Of a DNA stretch of 64,000 nucleotides, positions 42,838 through 53,059 are shown in pieces. The stretch is from an uncultured Cellulomonas sp. (lineage in GTDB: Bacteria; Actinomycetota; Actinomycetes; Actinomycetales; Cellulomonadaceae). The notes under the pieces were generated by a model, which did not search any database, was not told where the DNA came from, and was given only the letters and a program-made list of their open reading frames with translations. The stretch covers positions 211,573-275,572 of the forward strand of contig NZ_CANLTL010000006.1 in assembly GCF_947494015.1 (NCBI RefSeq), given 5' to 3'. Made by a program: the position numbers and the translations under genes. Every line of letters starts with the position of its first letter. The stretch's first letter is position 1.

Positions 42838-43856
42838 AGCAGCACGCCGAGCTCGGCGAGGTCACCGGCGCCGTCGGCGAGCAGGACCTCGGCCACCTCG
42901 GCGCCCAGCGCGGCGGCGGCCGTGAGCTGCGGGTCCGTCGCGGCCGGCGTCGACGCCGAGGCCCCCGACGCCGCCGTGGCGGCCAGGTCGACCGACCGGC
43001 TGCGGCGCAGCCGGTCGGTGCCGTCGACCCGGCTCACGACGGCGTCGAGGGCCAGGACGGTGCCGGTCAGCCGCGCGAGGGCCCCGATGGGCGCCGCGCA
43101 GCCCGCCTCGAGCCGGGCCAGCAGCGCGCGCTCGGCCGTCACGGCCAGCCGGCTCGGCCGGTGGTCGACGGCGGCCAGTGCCCGGGCCAGGGGGTGCGCC
43201 GGGTCGGTCACGGCCTCGGCGCGGACCTCGACGGCGAGCGCGCCCTGGCCGGGCGCCGGCGCCATGGTGCCCACGTCGATGAGGTCGGTGACGGCGTCCA
43301 GCCGGCCGAGCCGCGCGAGCCCGGCGCGGGCCAGCACGACGGCGTCGAGATCGCCGGGCGCGACCCGGCGCAGCCGGGTGTCGACGTTGCCGCGGATGTC
43401 CAGCAGCACCAGGTCCGGTCGGGCGGCGCGCAGCTGCGCGGCCCGCCGGGGGGAGCCGGTGCCGACCCGGGCGCCGGGCGGCAGCGTGGCCAGGGTCAGC
43501 CCGTCGCGCGCGCACAGCGCGTCCCGGGGGTCCTCGCGGTCGGGCACGGCGCCCAGGACGAGCCCGTCGGCGGGTGCGCTGGGCAGGTCCTTGAGCGAGT
43601 GCACCGCGACGTCGCACCGACCGTCCAGCAGCGCCTCGCGCAGGGCGGTCACGAAGACCCCGGTGCCGCCGAGGGCGACGAGCGAGCCGGTGAGGCGGTC
43701 GCCGTCGGTGGTGATCCGGACCAGCTCGGTGCGCAGCGGCCCGGCCGCGGCGAGGCTGTCCGCGACGGTCCCGGTCTGGGTGAGCGCGAGCGTGCTCGCG
43801 CGGGTGCCGACCCGCACCGTCGCCAGGGCGTCCTCGGTGCTCACAGGATCGGGCAT
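42834..43856 (-). CDS. hemC: Hydroxymethylbilane synthase (porphobilinogen deaminase)
   Basis: HemC polymerises four porphobilinogens on its dipyrromethane cofactor. The 340-residue protein shows VGTRASTLALTQT, DVAVHSLKDLP, RVGTGSPRRAAQLRAARPD, DIRGNVDTRLRR, MAPAPGQGALAVEVR and the cofactor Cys 253 in LEAGCAAPIGA. ATG 43856 is used; an in-frame GTG six codons later is a shorter option. A longer upstream frame also exists but lacks support. It is the first gene of hemC-hemD-hemB-hemL, behind a 157-base gap with two TGAC-N5-GTCA dyads. Confidence 0.95.
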   Translation of the reverse strand: MPDPVSTEDALATVRVGTRASTLALTQTGTVADSLAAAGPLRTELVRITTDGDRLTGSLVALGGTGVFVTALREALLDGRCDVAVHSLKDLPSAPADGLVLGAVPDREDPRDALCARDGLTLATLPPGARVGTGSPRRAAQLRAARPDLVLLDIRGNVDTRLRRVAPGDLDAVVLARAGLARLGRLDAVTDLIDVGTMAPAPGQGALAVEVRAEAVTDPAHPLARALAAVDHRPSRLAVTAERALLARLEAGCAAPIGALARLTGTVLALDAVVSRVDGTDRLRRSRSVDLAATAASGASASTPAATDPQLTAAAALGAEVAEVLLADGAGDLAELGVLL

Positions 43857-43921
43857 GGGTCCATCTTGCGTCCCGCGCCGAGCGATGTCGAAAGGGGGTG
43901 ACAAACCCCACAGGGCTGATG

Positions 43922-44023
43922 TGACAATGCGTCAGGACCGCGCCCACGCCTGTTGCGCAGGTCACGTCGCGAGCCGTCCCACGGTATTCCGGGGCCATTG
44001 TCCTGACGAATTGTCAGAACAAT
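43922..44023. promoter_or_regulatory. Two TGAC-N5-GTCA dyads upstream of hemC
   Basis: The gap between hemC and hemG holds TGAC-AATGC-GTCA at 43922-43934 and TGAC-GAATT-GTCA at 44004-44016. The second is inside a longer near-perfect palindrome (43997-44023, arms ATTGTCCTGAC and GTCAGAACAAT, one mismatch) and overlaps the hemG stop. Same core, same spacing, centres 82 bases apart: a good candidate operator pair for a heme- or iron-responsive regulator. The regulator is not in the window. Confidence 0.5.
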
Positions 44024-45594
44024 TCCGCCAGTCGTCGACCGGCTGCCCGCGCGTGCGGGACCACGGTGGCGAGCCCGTTGCCCGCCACCCAGGCGCCGCA
44101 CACCGCGAGCCCCGGGGTGGCGTCGACCGCGGCGCTCACGGCCTCGACCGACGCGCGGTGGCCCGCACTCGCCCGGGGCAGGGACTGCGACCACCGCACC
44201 CGCGCCGCACCACGGACCGAGGCCCCATCCAGCGGCACGCCGAGCAGCGTCCCGGCGTCCCGGACGGCGAGCGCGGTCAGCGCCTCGTCCGCGAGCCCGA
44301 CGACGTCCTGCAGGGAGCCCGAGCCGCCGGCCCGCCCGTAGGACAGGCGCAGCACATGGCGGCCCGGCCCGGCCTGCGCGGCGAGCCACGGCCACTTGGC
44401 GGTCGCGTGGGTCAGCGCCTTCGCGCGGACGGCGGGCGCACCGCCGCGACCGGGTGCGCGCTGCGCGGCCGGCGCGACGAGCACGCCGGTGCCGCGGGGG
44501 GCCACGTCCAGCTCGGCCGCGTCCACGACCAGGGTGGCGAGCACGACGTCGGCCCCCGGGTCGGTGCGGACGGTCGCCAGGCCGGGCAGGACGCCGGCGA
44601 GCAGCCCGAGCGTGGCCGCCGCGGGTGCGGCGAGCACCACGCGCGGCGTGGTGAGCACGAGCGGGCCGCGCGGGCTGTCCACCGCCACGCTCCAGCCGGT
44701 GCCCACCCGGTCCAGGGCTCGGACCGTCGAGCCCGTCCACAGCCGGCCGCCACGGGCGCTCAGGTCCCCGACCAGCGCGTCCACCAGCGTGTGCATGCCG
44801 CCGACCAGGCCGTTGACCGCGGCCCCGGCCGGCGCGAGCGCGCGCAGCGACGCCACCGCGGCGCCGAGGGACCCGTGCTCGTCGAGCGCCGGGAGCAGGC
44901 CCGGGGCGACCGTGCGGACGTCGAGGTCGTCCGGGTCGGCCGCGTGCACGCCGCCGACGACGGGTGCGACCAGGCGGTCGAGCACCCGCCGGCCCATCCG
45001 TGCCCGGACCAGCCCGCCGAACGTCACGGTCCCGGACGGCGTGCCCGACGACGTGCCCGACGACGTGCCCGACGGCGTGCCCGACCGCGTGCCGGACCGG
45101 TCGGCGCCGCGTGGGCCGGCGGTGCCCACGCGAGCCGGCAGCAGCCGGTCCGCGCTGGCGCGCAGGGCGCCGGCCAGGCCGATCGTGCGGCGCACGTCCG
45201 GGGCCCACGGGTCCACGGGGACGCCGAGCAGGCCCGCGCGCGGCAGCGTCCCGGGCCCCGAGGGCCCGTGCACCCAGGCGCCCAGCGGCGCGGGGGCGGT
45301 GACGGCGTCGGCGAGCCCCAGCTCTGCGGCGAGCGCCGCGACGGTGCCGCCACGGGTCGCGAAGGACTCCGCCCCGGCGTCCAGGTCCAGTCCCGCGACC
45401 GTGTGCCGCCCCACCGCCCCGCCCGGCCCGTGACCGGGCTCGACCACCACGACGCCCAGCCCGGCGAGCGCCAGCTCGCGGGCGGCGACGAGCCCGGCCA
45501 CACCGCCGCCCACGACGACGGCGTCCACGGACTCCCGTCGCGTCGTCCCGCCGGCGGGGCTGGCGTGCCCGTCCTGCGACCCGACCCGGTCCAC
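44014..45594 (-). CDS. hemG: Protoporphyrinogen/coproporphyrinogen oxidase (HemY/CgoX type)
   Basis: A 526-residue FAD oxidase of the HemY/CgoX kind. The FAD site is VDAVVVGGGVAGLVAARELA with GGAVGRHTV and GAESFATRGG; the family FAD-closing end is CGAWVAGNGLATVVPHARAA. Actinobacterial members oxidise coproporphyrinogen III to coproporphyrin III in the coproporphyrin-dependent pathway, so that is the likely reaction here. GTG 45594 is used, nine bases from the hemE stop. A 12-bp in-frame repeat (45035-45094) inserts an SGTxSGT-rich disordered loop absent from most relatives. Confidence 0.92.
   Translation of the reverse strand: MDRVGSQDGHASPAGGTTRRESVDAVVVGGGVAGLVAARELALAGLGVVVVEPGHGPGGAVGRHTVAGLDLDAGAESFATRGGTVAALAAELGLADAVTAPAPLGAWVHGPSGPGTLPRAGLLGVPVDPWAPDVRRTIGLAGALRASADRLLPARVGTAGPRGADRSGTRSGTPSGTSSGTSSGTPSGTVTFGGLVRARMGRRVLDRLVAPVVGGVHAADPDDLDVRTVAPGLLPALDEHGSLGAAVASLRALAPAGAAVNGLVGGMHTLVDALVGDLSARGGRLWTGSTVRALDRVGTGWSVAVDSPRGPLVLTTPRVVLAAPAAATLGLLAGVLPGLATVRTDPGADVVLATLVVDAAELDVAPRGTGVLVAPAAQRAPGRGGAPAVRAKALTHATAKWPWLAAQAGPGRHVLRLSYGRAGGSGSLQDVVGLADEALTALAVRDAGTLLGVPLDGASVRGAARVRWSQSLPRASAGHRASVEAVSAAVDATPGLAVCGAWVAGNGLATVVPHARAAGRRLAELF
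45035..45094. repeat. Five-unit 12-bp tandem repeat inside hemG
   Basis: Five near-identical 12-bp units (GACGNCGTGCCC-like on the plus strand) run from 45035 to 45094, encoding the SGT-rich loop of HemG on the minus strand. The unit length is a multiple of three, so copy-number change would lengthen or shorten the loop without breaking the frame. Confidence 0.85.
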
Positions 45595-45603
45595 GCCGGC
45601 GCC

Positions 45604-46674
45604 CTACGCGTCCAGCCCGTGCACCAGCTCCACGACGCGCGTCAGCACGTCCGGGTCGGTGGTCGGCGGGACGCCGTGGCCCAGGTTGACCACGTGGCCC
45701 GGCGCCGCGGCCCCGCGCCGGACGACGTCGCGCACGTGCGCCTCGAGCACGGGCCACGGGGCGGCCAGCAGCGCGGGGTCGATGTTGCCCTGCAGGGGCG
45801 TCCGCCCGCCGAGCAGACGGTTCGCCTCGTCCAGCGGCGTGCGGTAGTCGACCCCGACGACGTCGGCCCCGACGTCACGCATGGCGGTGAGCAGGTGCTC
45901 GGTGCCGGTCCCGAAGTGCACGATGCGCACCCCGAGGTCGGTGACGTGCGACAGCGCGCGGGCGCTGGACGGGGCGCAGTGCGCCTCGTAGTCCGCGCGC
46001 GACAGCGAGCCCGCCCACGAGTCGAACAGCTGCACCGCGCTGGCGCCGGCGAGCACCTGTGCGCGCAGGAACGCCCCGGTGACGTCCGCGGCCCACTCGG
46101 TCAGCGCGCGCCACGTGTCGGGGTCGGCGTGCATGAGGGTGCGCGCGGCCAGGTGGTCGCGCGACGGCCGGCCCTCGACGAGGTACGCGGCCAGGGTGAA
46201 CGGTGCCCCGGCGAAACCGAGCAGCGGGGTGCGGTCCAGCCCGGCGACGGTCAGCCGGACGCCCTCGGAGACCGGGGCCAGCGCCTGGGGCGTCAGCGGT
46301 CCGGCGTCGACGAGTCGGGCGACGTCGTCGGCGGTGCGCACGGCCGAGCCGAGCACCGGCCCCACCCCGGGGGCGATGTCCACGTCCACGCCGGCCAGCC
46401 GCAGCGGGACGACGATGTCGCTGAAGAAGATGGCGGCGTCCACCCCGTGGCGGCGTACCGGCTGCAGCGTGATCTCGCTGGCCAGCTCCGGCTGCAGGCA
46501 CGAGTCGAGCATGCCCACGCCCTCCCGCACGGCCCGGTACTCGGGCAGCGAGCGACCCGCCTGTCGCATGAACCACACGGGCAGCCGGTCCGGCCGGTCA
46601 GCGGAAAAGGCACGGAGCACCCCAGAATGGGCGGTGCGTCCGTCGGTCAGGGGGTGGTCCGGGGGCAGGGTCAC
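45604..46674 (-). CDS. hemE: Uroporphyrinogen decarboxylase
   Basis: HemE removes four carboxyls from uroporphyrinogen III to give coproporphyrinogen III. The 356-residue product shows PVWFMRQAGRSLPEYRAVRE, IFFSDIVVPLRLAGVDVDI, GFAGAPFTLAAYLVEG, LFDSWAGSLSRADYE and NLGHGVPPTTDPDVL. GTG 46674 is the best start. It is the first gene of hemE-hemG on the minus strand and divergent from hemA, with about 50 bases between. The tight gap suggests shared control of the first and middle steps. Confidence 0.97.
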   Translation of the reverse strand: MTLPPDHPLTDGRTAHSGVLRAFSADRPDRLPVWFMRQAGRSLPEYRAVREGVGMLDSCLQPELASEITLQPVRRHGVDAAIFFSDIVVPLRLAGVDVDIAPGVGPVLGSAVRTADDVARLVDAGPLTPQALAPVSEGVRLTVAGLDRTPLLGFAGAPFTLAAYLVEGRPSRDHLAARTLMHADPDTWRALTEWAADVTGAFLRAQVLAGASAVQLFDSWAGSLSRADYEAHCAPSSARALSHVTDLGVRIVHFGTGTEHLLTAMRDVGADVVGVDYRTPLDEANRLLGGRTPLQGNIDPALLAAPWPVLEAHVRDVVRRGAAAPGHVVNLGHGVPPTTDPDVLTRVVELVHGLDA

Positions 46675-46724
46675 GGCGCAATTGTGCCCACGTTCCGATC
46701 GCCTGGTTGAATCGAGGTGCTGTG

Positions 46725-48125
46725 GTGCTCATGTCATTGATCGCGAGCCACCGCGACCTCGACCTCGACGTGCTCGAACGGCTCAGTGCCGGAGCGCAGT
46801 CGGTGGGCCGGACGGTCGCGGCGTCCGGTGCTGCCCCGACGGGGACGGTCGTGCTCGCGACCTGCAACCGGTTCGAGGTGTACCTCGAGGTCGACCGTCC
46901 CGACCAGGCACCCGCCGCGGTCGACGCGACCACCCGGGTCATCGCGCACGCGTCCGGCATCCCGACCCCGGACGTGACCGCGACCCTGCAGGTGCTGCAC
47001 GGACCCGAGGTCCCCGCGCACCTGTTCTCGGTGGCCTCCGGGCTCGAGTCCATGGTGGTCGGCGAGCGCGAGATCACCGGCCAGGTCCGGCGTGCGCTCG
47101 CCACCGCCCGCGCCGAGGGCACCACGTCGTCCGGCCTGGAGCGGCTGTTCCAGACCGCCTCTCGCGCGTCACGCGACGTCGGCACCCGCACCGGGCTGGG
47201 CGCCGCCGGCCGCTCCGTGGTGGGCGTCGCCCTCGAGCTCGCCGAGCCCGGCCTGCCGCCCTGGCCGCAGGTCCGCGCGCTGCTGGTCGGCACCGGCTCG
47301 TACGCCGGCGCGAGCCTGGCCGCGCTGCGCCGCCACGGCTGCGCCGACATCCGGGTGTTCTCACCGTCCGGCCGGGCCGCGACGTTCGCCGCGGCCCGCG
47401 GCATCGTCCCCGTGCACGACGGCGGCCTCGCCGACGCCATCGGCACCTCCGACCTCGTCGTGGCGTGCAGCGGCACCGTCGGACGCGTGCTCGACGCCGA
47501 GCTCGTCGGCCGCACCTGGGCCGCCACCGGGCACCCGCAGGTGGTCGCCGACCTCGCGCTGCGCAACGACGTCGACCCGGCGGTCGGCCGGCTGCCCGGC
47601 GTCCGCCTGATCAACCTGGACACGATCCGCCGGCACGCACCCGAGGAGCAGTCCGCACCGGTCGAGCTCGCGCACGACCTCGTCGCGGCCGCCGCCGCGG
47701 ACTTCGAGGCGGTGACCCGGGCGCGTGAGCTCGAGGCCGCCGTCGTCGCCGAGCGGCGCCGCGTGCTGGGCGAGCTCGAGGCCGAGGCGGGCCGGATCCG
47801 CGCCGCGGACGAGGCCGCCGGGGAGCCGACGCCCGTCACCGACGCCCAGCAGCCGGTGCCCGGCTTGGCCGCCTCCGACGGCGTGTGCGCCGCCGCCACC
47901 GGCACGAGCCCGGAGGAGCACGCACGGCTGGTCCGGTCGCTGCGTCGCCGCACCCGGGCCCTGCTCCACCCACCGACGGTCCGGGCACGGACCGCCGCGC
48001 GCGCCGGCGACGACCGTGCCTACCGGGCCGCCCTGGCGGAGCTCGCCGCGATCCCGGCGCCACCGGTGCCGGCACCGCCGCCGGCCGGGGCGACGGACCA
48101 GGAGGTGGCGGAGTCCGTCCGGTGA
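46725..48125 (+). CDS. hemA: Glutamyl-tRNA reductase
   Basis: HemA reduces glutamyl-tRNA to glutamate-1-semialdehyde with NADPH, the committed step of the C5 route. The 466-residue product has the catalytic Cys 47 in ATCNRFE, the substrate block [18 protein letters not shown], the nucleotide fold [20 protein letters not shown] and the C-terminal helical dimerisation part, which has a longer Pro/Ala tail. GTG 46725 has GAGG seven bases upstream; GTG 46722 and ATG 46731 are close alternatives. The N-terminal [14 protein letters not shown] replaces the usual SHRTAPV motif, a feature seen in some actinobacteria. Confidence 0.93.
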   Translation: MLMSLIASHRDLDLDVLERLSAGAQSVGRTVAASGAAPTGTVVLATCNRFEVYLEVDRPDQAPAAVDATTRVIAHASGIPTPDVTATLQVLHGPEVPAHLFSVASGLESMVVGEREITGQVRRALATARAEGTTSSGLERLFQTASRASRDVGTRTGLGAAGRSVVGVALELAEPGLPPWPQVRALLVGTGSYAGASLAALRRHGCADIRVFSPSGRAATFAAARGIVPVHDGGLADAIGTSDLVVACSGTVGRVLDAELVGRTWAATGHPQVVADLALRNDVDPAVGRLPGVRLINLDTIRRHAPEEQSAPVELAHDLVAAAAADFEAVTRARELEAAVVAERRRVLGELEAEAGRIRAADEAAGEPTPVTDAQQPVPGLAASDGVCAAATGTSPEEHARLVRSLRRRTRALLHPPTVRARTAARAGDDRAYRAALAELAAIPAPPVPAPPPAGATDQEVAESVR

Positions 48126-48234
48126 CGCGCGGCGCGGCGGCGTTCACGTGGGCCCGGCCGGGGACGGTCGCTCAAGTCCGGCGTCGGGCGACCGATGTGC
48201 ACGGCATCGCGTCACGCCACGACCGGGAGCCGTC

Positions 48235-49782
48235 ATGCCGCTGTTCCGCCGCACCACCACGCCCGACCCCCAGGCCGACCGCGGCGTGCCTCGCGACGTC
48301 GAGGCGCTGGAGCAGGTCCTCCTCGCCTTCGACACCGGGCTGACCGACGCGCAGGACGCGCGGATCAAGCTCACCGACGCGATGGTGCGCACGCTCGGCC
48401 TGACCTACGGCGCGCGGTGGGTCCCGAGCCCGGACGGCACGCTGCGGCTGGCCTACGAGACCGGCCCGCTCGCCGGCACGCTGCGCTCGGCCGTCAGCGG
48501 CGCGCGCAGCGTGCAGCCCGATGCCGGCCTGCTCGGCGAGGCGGCGAGAACCCGGCGTCCCGTGGTCGTCCAGCCGTCCGACGGGGACCACGGCTGCTTG
48601 CGGTGGGAGGCCGCTCAGCGCTCCGGGATGGTCGCCGGCGCGGCGGTCCCCATGATGGACGAGGGCGACGTCGTCGGGATCATGGAGTTCTACAGCGACC
48701 ACCCCCTGCCCCGCTTCGGGGACGAGAAGTGGGAGGCGATCGGCCGGATCGCGACGCTGGCGCGCCGGCAGGGGCTCGCCGGTGCGGCGCTCAACGAGAC
48801 GTTGAACGATCGCAAGGCCGTCACCACGGTCGTCACCAAGGTCGGCGACGCCGTCGACGAGGCCACCACGGTGCAGGTGGCGCTGGAGACGGTCCGGACG
48901 GCGTTCGGCTGGGCGTACGGCTCGTTCTGGGCCCGGGACGAGGAGTCGGACGTCCTGCGGTTCAGCATCGAGTCGGGGTCGGCCGGCGAGGAGTTCCGCC
49001 GCGTCACGCTGTCCGCGTCGTTCGCGGAGGGGGTGGGCCTGTCGGGTCGGGCGTGGAAGGCCCGCGACCTCGTGTTCGTGCAGGACCTCGCCCAGGTGAC
49101 CGACTGCGTCCGTGCACCCGCTGCTCAGCGGGCCGGCGTCCGGTCGGGGGTCTGCTTCCCGATCATGGACGGCCACCACGTCATCGGCACCATGGACTTC
49201 TTCACCACCGACTCCATCGACCTGTCCGAGTCGCGCGCCGCGGCGCTGCGCAACGTCGCCCAGCTGGTGTCCCAGCGGCTGTCCGTGGTCCGCCGCATCG
49301 CCGCCGACGGCGCCCGCGCACAGCGCCTGCTCAGCACGGTCGCCGAGCTGCGCGACGCGGCCCAGGACGCCGGCCGGGTCGCGCAGGAAGCGGCCGGCCA
49401 GTCGTCGACCATGACCGCGGACGTGACCGCGCTGGGCCAGGCGTCCGCCGCGATCGGCGACGTCATCAAGGTGATCTCGTCGATCGCCGACCAGACCAAC
49501 CTCCTGGCCCTCAACGCCACGATCGAGGCCGCCCGGGCGGGCGAGGTCGGCCGGGGGTTCGCCGTCGTGGCCAGCGAGGTCAAGGAGCTCGCCCGCGAGA
49601 CCGCCGAGGCCACCGGCCGGGTCGCCCAGCGGGTCGCCGAGCTCCAGCTCACCAGCGACTCCGTCGCCGCGGGGATCCACACCACCACGCAGATCATCGG
49701 GCAGCTCGACACCGTCCAGGCGCAGATCGACGACGTCCTCGGCGAGCAGGTGCGGATGGCGTCCATGTTCGAGCACGCCTGA
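48235..49782 (+). CDS. Soluble GAF-GAF methyl-accepting chemotaxis protein
   Basis: A 515-residue cytoplasmic chemoreceptor without membrane segments. GAF1 (about 25-180) differs from its neighbour's; GAF2 (about 200-350) carries [20 protein letters not shown] and [20 protein letters not shown]. The signalling hairpin (about 365-515) contains [20 protein letters not shown] and [18 protein letters not shown]. These tip residues contact CheA/CheW. ATG 48235 follows GGGAG. The closest relative in the window is at 51478-53034. Ligand unknown; a soluble GAF receptor suggests an internal redox, gas or small-molecule cue. Confidence 0.9.
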   Translation: MPLFRRTTTPDPQADRGVPRDVEALEQVLLAFDTGLTDAQDARIKLTDAMVRTLGLTYGARWVPSPDGTLRLAYETGPLAGTLRSAVSGARSVQPDAGLLGEAARTRRPVVVQPSDGDHGCLRWEAAQRSGMVAGAAVPMMDEGDVVGIMEFYSDHPLPRFGDEKWEAIGRIATLARRQGLAGAALNETLNDRKAVTTVVTKVGDAVDEATTVQVALETVRTAFGWAYGSFWARDEESDVLRFSIESGSAGEEFRRVTLSASFAEGVGLSGRAWKARDLVFVQDLAQVTDCVRAPAAQRAGVRSGVCFPIMDGHHVIGTMDFFTTDSIDLSESRAAALRNVAQLVSQRLSVVRRIAADGARAQRLLSTVAELRDAAQDAGRVAQEAAGQSSTMTADVTALGQASAAIGDVIKVISSIADQTNLLALNATIEAARAGEVGRGFAVVASEVKELARETAEATGRVAQRVAELQLTSDSVAAGIHTTTQIIGQLDTVQAQIDDVLGEQVRMASMFEHA

Positions 49783-49907
49783 GCCCCGCGGTCCCGCCGG
49801 GTCGTCCCGGTCGGCGCGCGGCACTGCGGCACCGACGCGAGCGGTCCCACGGCGACGGCGGTCACCGATCGGGCAGGAGGGTGTGGGTGCCCCGTCCGCC
49901 CCCCGGC

Positions 49908-51383
49908 TCACCCGTCCAGGTGGTCGACGAGGCGGCTCGCGAGCCCCGTGTACGTCGCCGGCGTCAGCTCGGCCAGCCGCGCCGCGACGTCGTCGGGCAG
50001 GCCGAGGCCGGCGATGAACTCACGCATGTCGTCGGCGGTCAGGCGCTTGCCGCGGGTGAGCTCCTTGAGTCGCTCGTAGGGGTTCTCCATGCCGGTGACC
50101 CCGGCGACCGCCGCCGCGCGCATCGCGGACTGGACCGGCTCGCCGAGCACCTCCCAGTTGGTGTCGAGCTCGCGCTCGAGGAGGTCACGGTCGACGGCGA
50201 GCGCTCGCAGCCCGCGGCGCACGTTGTCGATCGCGAGCAGGCCGTGGCCGAACGCCGGGCCGATGTTCCGCTGGGTGGTCGAGTCGGTCAGGTCACGCTG
50301 CAGCCGGCTGGTCACCAGGGTCGACGCCAGGGTGTCGAGCAGTGCGCTGGACAGCTCCAGGTTCGCCTCGGCGTTCTCGAACCGGATCGGGTTCACCTTG
50401 TGCGGCATCGTCGACGAGCCGGTCGCCCCGGCCACGGGGATCTGGCTGAAGACGCCCGTCGAGATGTAGGTCCACACGTCGGTGGCCAGGTTGTGCAGGA
50501 TGCGGTTGAACCGCGCGACGTCGCTGTACAGCTCGGCCTGCCAGTCGTGGGACTCGATCTGGGTGGTGAGCGGGTTCCAGGTCAGTCCCAGGCCCTCGAC
50601 GAAGGTACGGGACACGGCCTCCCAGTCGGCGCCGGGGACGGCGGCCACGTGCGCGCCGTACGTCCCCGTCGCGCCGTTGAGCTTGCCGAGGTACTCCGCG
50701 CGCTCCACCCGGCGCAGCTGACGGCCCAGCCGGTGGGCGAGGACGGCGAGCTCCTTGCCGAGCGTCGTGGGGGTGGCGGGCTGGCCGTGCGTGCGGGCCA
50801 GCAGCGGGACGTCGCGGTGCTCGCGGGCCATCGCGGCGAGCTCGCCGACCAGGGCCTGCGCGGCGGGCAGCCACACCTCGGTCACCGCGCCGCGCACCAT
50901 GAGGGCGTAGGACAGGTTGTTCACGTCCTCGCTCGTGCAGCAGAAGTGCACCAGCTCGGAGACGGCCGGCAGCGCGGTGCCGGCACCCAGCACGTCCGGC
51001 GCGGCGGCCAGGTGCTCCTTGAGGAAGTACTCGACCGCCTTGACGTCGTGCACGGTGACCTTCTCGATCGCCCCGAGCCGCGCGATCTCCTGCGCGCCGA
51101 ACGTGGTGACGACGCTGCGCAGGTAGTCCTCCTCCGCGGCCGACAGCCGTGGCGCGCCCGGGACGACGCCGGTCCGGGTCAGGTGGATGACCCACTCGAC
51201 CTCGACCAGCAGGCGCTCGCGGTTCAGGGCCGGCTCGCTGAGGTGGTCGACCAGAGGCGCCACGGTCGTCCGGTAGCGCCCGTCCAGCGGGCCGAGGGCG
51301 ACGGCCGGGACCACGCCGGCGAGGGTCACCCGGGTCGCGGCGTGCTGGGCAGGGATGTCGGTCGAGTCGGCCACGGGGCACAT
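49908..51383 (-). CDS. purB: Adenylosuccinate lyase
   Basis: PurB cleaves SAICAR and adenylosuccinate in purine synthesis. The 491-residue product has [53 protein letters not shown] and the superfamily signature [20 protein letters not shown]. It belongs to the E. coli-type, longer PurB subgroup. ATG 51383 is used; a GTG three codons later is possible. The gene sits inverted between two chemoreceptor genes, converging with the first (125 bases) and divergent from the second. Confidence 0.96.
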   Translation of the reverse strand: MCPVADSTDIPAQHAATRVTLAGVVPAVALGPLDGRYRTTVAPLVDHLSEPALNRERLLVEVEWVIHLTRTGVVPGAPRLSAAEEDYLRSVVTTFGAQEIARLGAIEKVTVHDVKAVEYFLKEHLAAAPDVLGAGTALPAVSELVHFCCTSEDVNNLSYALMVRGAVTEVWLPAAQALVGELAAMAREHRDVPLLARTHGQPATPTTLGKELAVLAHRLGRQLRRVERAEYLGKLNGATGTYGAHVAAVPGADWEAVSRTFVEGLGLTWNPLTTQIESHDWQAELYSDVARFNRILHNLATDVWTYISTGVFSQIPVAGATGSSTMPHKVNPIRFENAEANLELSSALLDTLASTLVTSRLQRDLTDSTTQRNIGPAFGHGLLAIDNVRRGLRALAVDRDLLERELDTNWEVLGEPVQSAMRAAAVAGVTGMENPYERLKELTRGKRLTADDMREFIAGLGLPDDVAARLAELTPATYTGLASRLVDHLDG

Positions 51384-51477
51384 GGTCCCACGCGGACACC
51401 TCATCATCGGGCCGCGCCCGCCGATCCGACGCTGGTCCCGGCATCTCGAGCCCGGGCCCACCCCGAGGAGTGACCGC

Positions 51478-53034
51478 GTGCCTGTGCTGACGCGACGACG
51501 ACCGCAGGACGACCGCAGCGATGACAGCCGCGTGCTCGCCGAGCTCGAGGCGCTGGACTCGGTGATCGCCGACCTCGGGAAGACCGAGACGACGTGCGCG
51601 GGCGTGCAGGCGGTCCTGGAGGGCATCCGGCGCGCCTTCGGCTACGACTACGGATCGGCGTGGGAGGTGCGGCCGGGCTCGGACGAGCTCGAGTTCCGGT
51701 CCCAGGTGGGCTCGCTGAGCGCCGAGCTCAGCCGGATGACGCCCGACCACCACATGACCCGCGGCCTGGGCCTGTGCGGCGTCTCGTGGTCGCAGGGTGA
51801 GGTGCTGGACCTCACCGACCTGGCCGCGCACCCGCCGAACTGCGTGCGCGGCGAGACCAGCCTGCGCGCCGGTGCGCACGGCGCCCTGTCCCTGCCGATC
51901 CGCCGGGACGGCGAGATCGTCATGTTCCTGGAGTTCCTGTCGCGCCGGCCCGGCACCGAGAGCGCCACGCGCCCCGCTGTGCTCAGCGCGCTGTCCCGCG
52001 TGGTGTCGCAGACCCTGGCCGCGATGGAGGCGGCCGAGGTGCTGGCCAGCGCTGCCCGCGACCAGCAGGCCGTCACCACGGTGGTCGAGCAGGTGGGCGC
52101 GTGCCGGGACGAGGAGACCGCCCTGCGCACCGCGCTGGAGGCGGTCCGGACCGAGTTCGGGTGGGCCTACGGGTCGTTCTGGGGCCTGGACACCGAGAGC
52201 CGCGTGCTGCGGTTCGTCGTCGAGTCCGGGAGCGCCGGCGAGGAGTTCCGGCAGGTCACGCTGTCCGCGAGCTTCGCCGAGGGCGTGGGTCTGTCCGGCC
52301 GGGCGTGGAAGGCCCGCGACCTCGTCTTCGTCCCCGACCTGGGGCAGCTGACGGACTGCGTCCGCCGCCCGGCCGCGCAGCGGGCCGGGGTCCGGTCCGG
52401 CGTCTGCCTGCCGATCATGGTCGACGGCGCGGTGATCGGCACGATGGACTTCTTCACCACGGACACCATCGACCTGTCCGCGGGCCGGGCCGACGCGCTG
52501 CGCAACGTGGCCCGGCTGGTGTCCCAGCGCCTGAACATCCTGCGCCGGGCGGCTCGCGACTCCGAGGCGGCCACGGCGCTGCTCGGCAGCGTCGAGCAGC
52601 TCCAGGCCAGCGCCCGCGAGGCGGGTGCGGTCGCGATGGACGCCGTCGCCCAGGCCTCGGCCATCGCCGGTGAGGTGCGCGCCCTGAGCGACTCGTCCAC
52701 CGCGATCGGCGACGTCATCAAGGTCATCTCCTCCATCGCCGACCAGACCAACCTGCTCGCCCTCAACGCGACCATCGAGGCTGCACGCGCCGGGCAGGCC
52801 GGCCGCGGGTTCGCCGTGGTCGCCACGGAGGTCAAGGAGCTGGCGGGCGGCACGACGGCGGCCACCAGCCGGGTCGGGGAGCGGGTCGCGGACATCCAGA
52901 GCAACACCGCGACCGTGACCCGCGGCATCGAGGCGATCAGCGCCACGATCGGCCGGATGGACGAGGTGCAGACCCGGATGGGCCAGGTGCTCGAGACCCA
53001 GCGCGCCATGGCCCGGGCCTTCGAGGGCCGCTGA
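51478..53034 (+). CDS. Soluble GAF-GAF methyl-accepting chemotaxis protein (paralogue)
   Basis: A 518-residue soluble chemoreceptor. GAF1 (about 30-190) is divergent ([20 protein letters not shown]), while GAF2 (about 205-355) is nearly the same as that of the protein at 48235-49782, including [20 protein letters not shown] and [12 protein letters not shown]. The signalling hairpin (about 370-518) keeps [20 protein letters not shown] but shows [23 protein letters not shown] 51478 has GAGGAG seven bases upstream, deciding the start; a GTG further upstream is possible. Two receptors with common GAF2 and different GAF1 may share a partner but sense different cues. Confidence 0.9.
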   Translation: MPVLTRRRPQDDRSDDSRVLAELEALDSVIADLGKTETTCAGVQAVLEGIRRAFGYDYGSAWEVRPGSDELEFRSQVGSLSAELSRMTPDHHMTRGLGLCGVSWSQGEVLDLTDLAAHPPNCVRGETSLRAGAHGALSLPIRRDGEIVMFLEFLSRRPGTESATRPAVLSALSRVVSQTLAAMEAAEVLASAARDQQAVTTVVEQVGACRDEETALRTALEAVRTEFGWAYGSFWGLDTESRVLRFVVESGSAGEEFRQVTLSASFAEGVGLSGRAWKARDLVFVPDLGQLTDCVRRPAAQRAGVRSGVCLPIMVDGAVIGTMDFFTTDTIDLSAGRADALRNVARLVSQRLNILRRAARDSEAATALLGSVEQLQASAREAGAVAMDAVAQASAIAGEVRALSDSSTAIGDVIKVISSIADQTNLLALNATIEAARAGQAGRGFAVVATEVKELAGGTTAATSRVGERVADIQSNTATVTRGIEAISATIGRMDEVQTRMGQVLETQRAMARAFEGR

Positions 53035-53059
53035 CCGTCCGGCGCGCGCACCGGCGCGG

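Noticed and set aside
41383..46710. A 1,775-codon open frame on the plus strand across the heme genes
   Set aside because: It is the antisense of hemB, hemD, hemC, hemG and hemE, all of which have complete family motifs. The translation is Arg/Gly/Ala-rich and low in complexity, as expected in a GC-rich genome.
48195..51473. A 1,092-codon plus-strand frame across the first chemoreceptor and purB
   Set aside because: It is out of frame with the chemoreceptor and antisense to purB, and shows no conserved motif.
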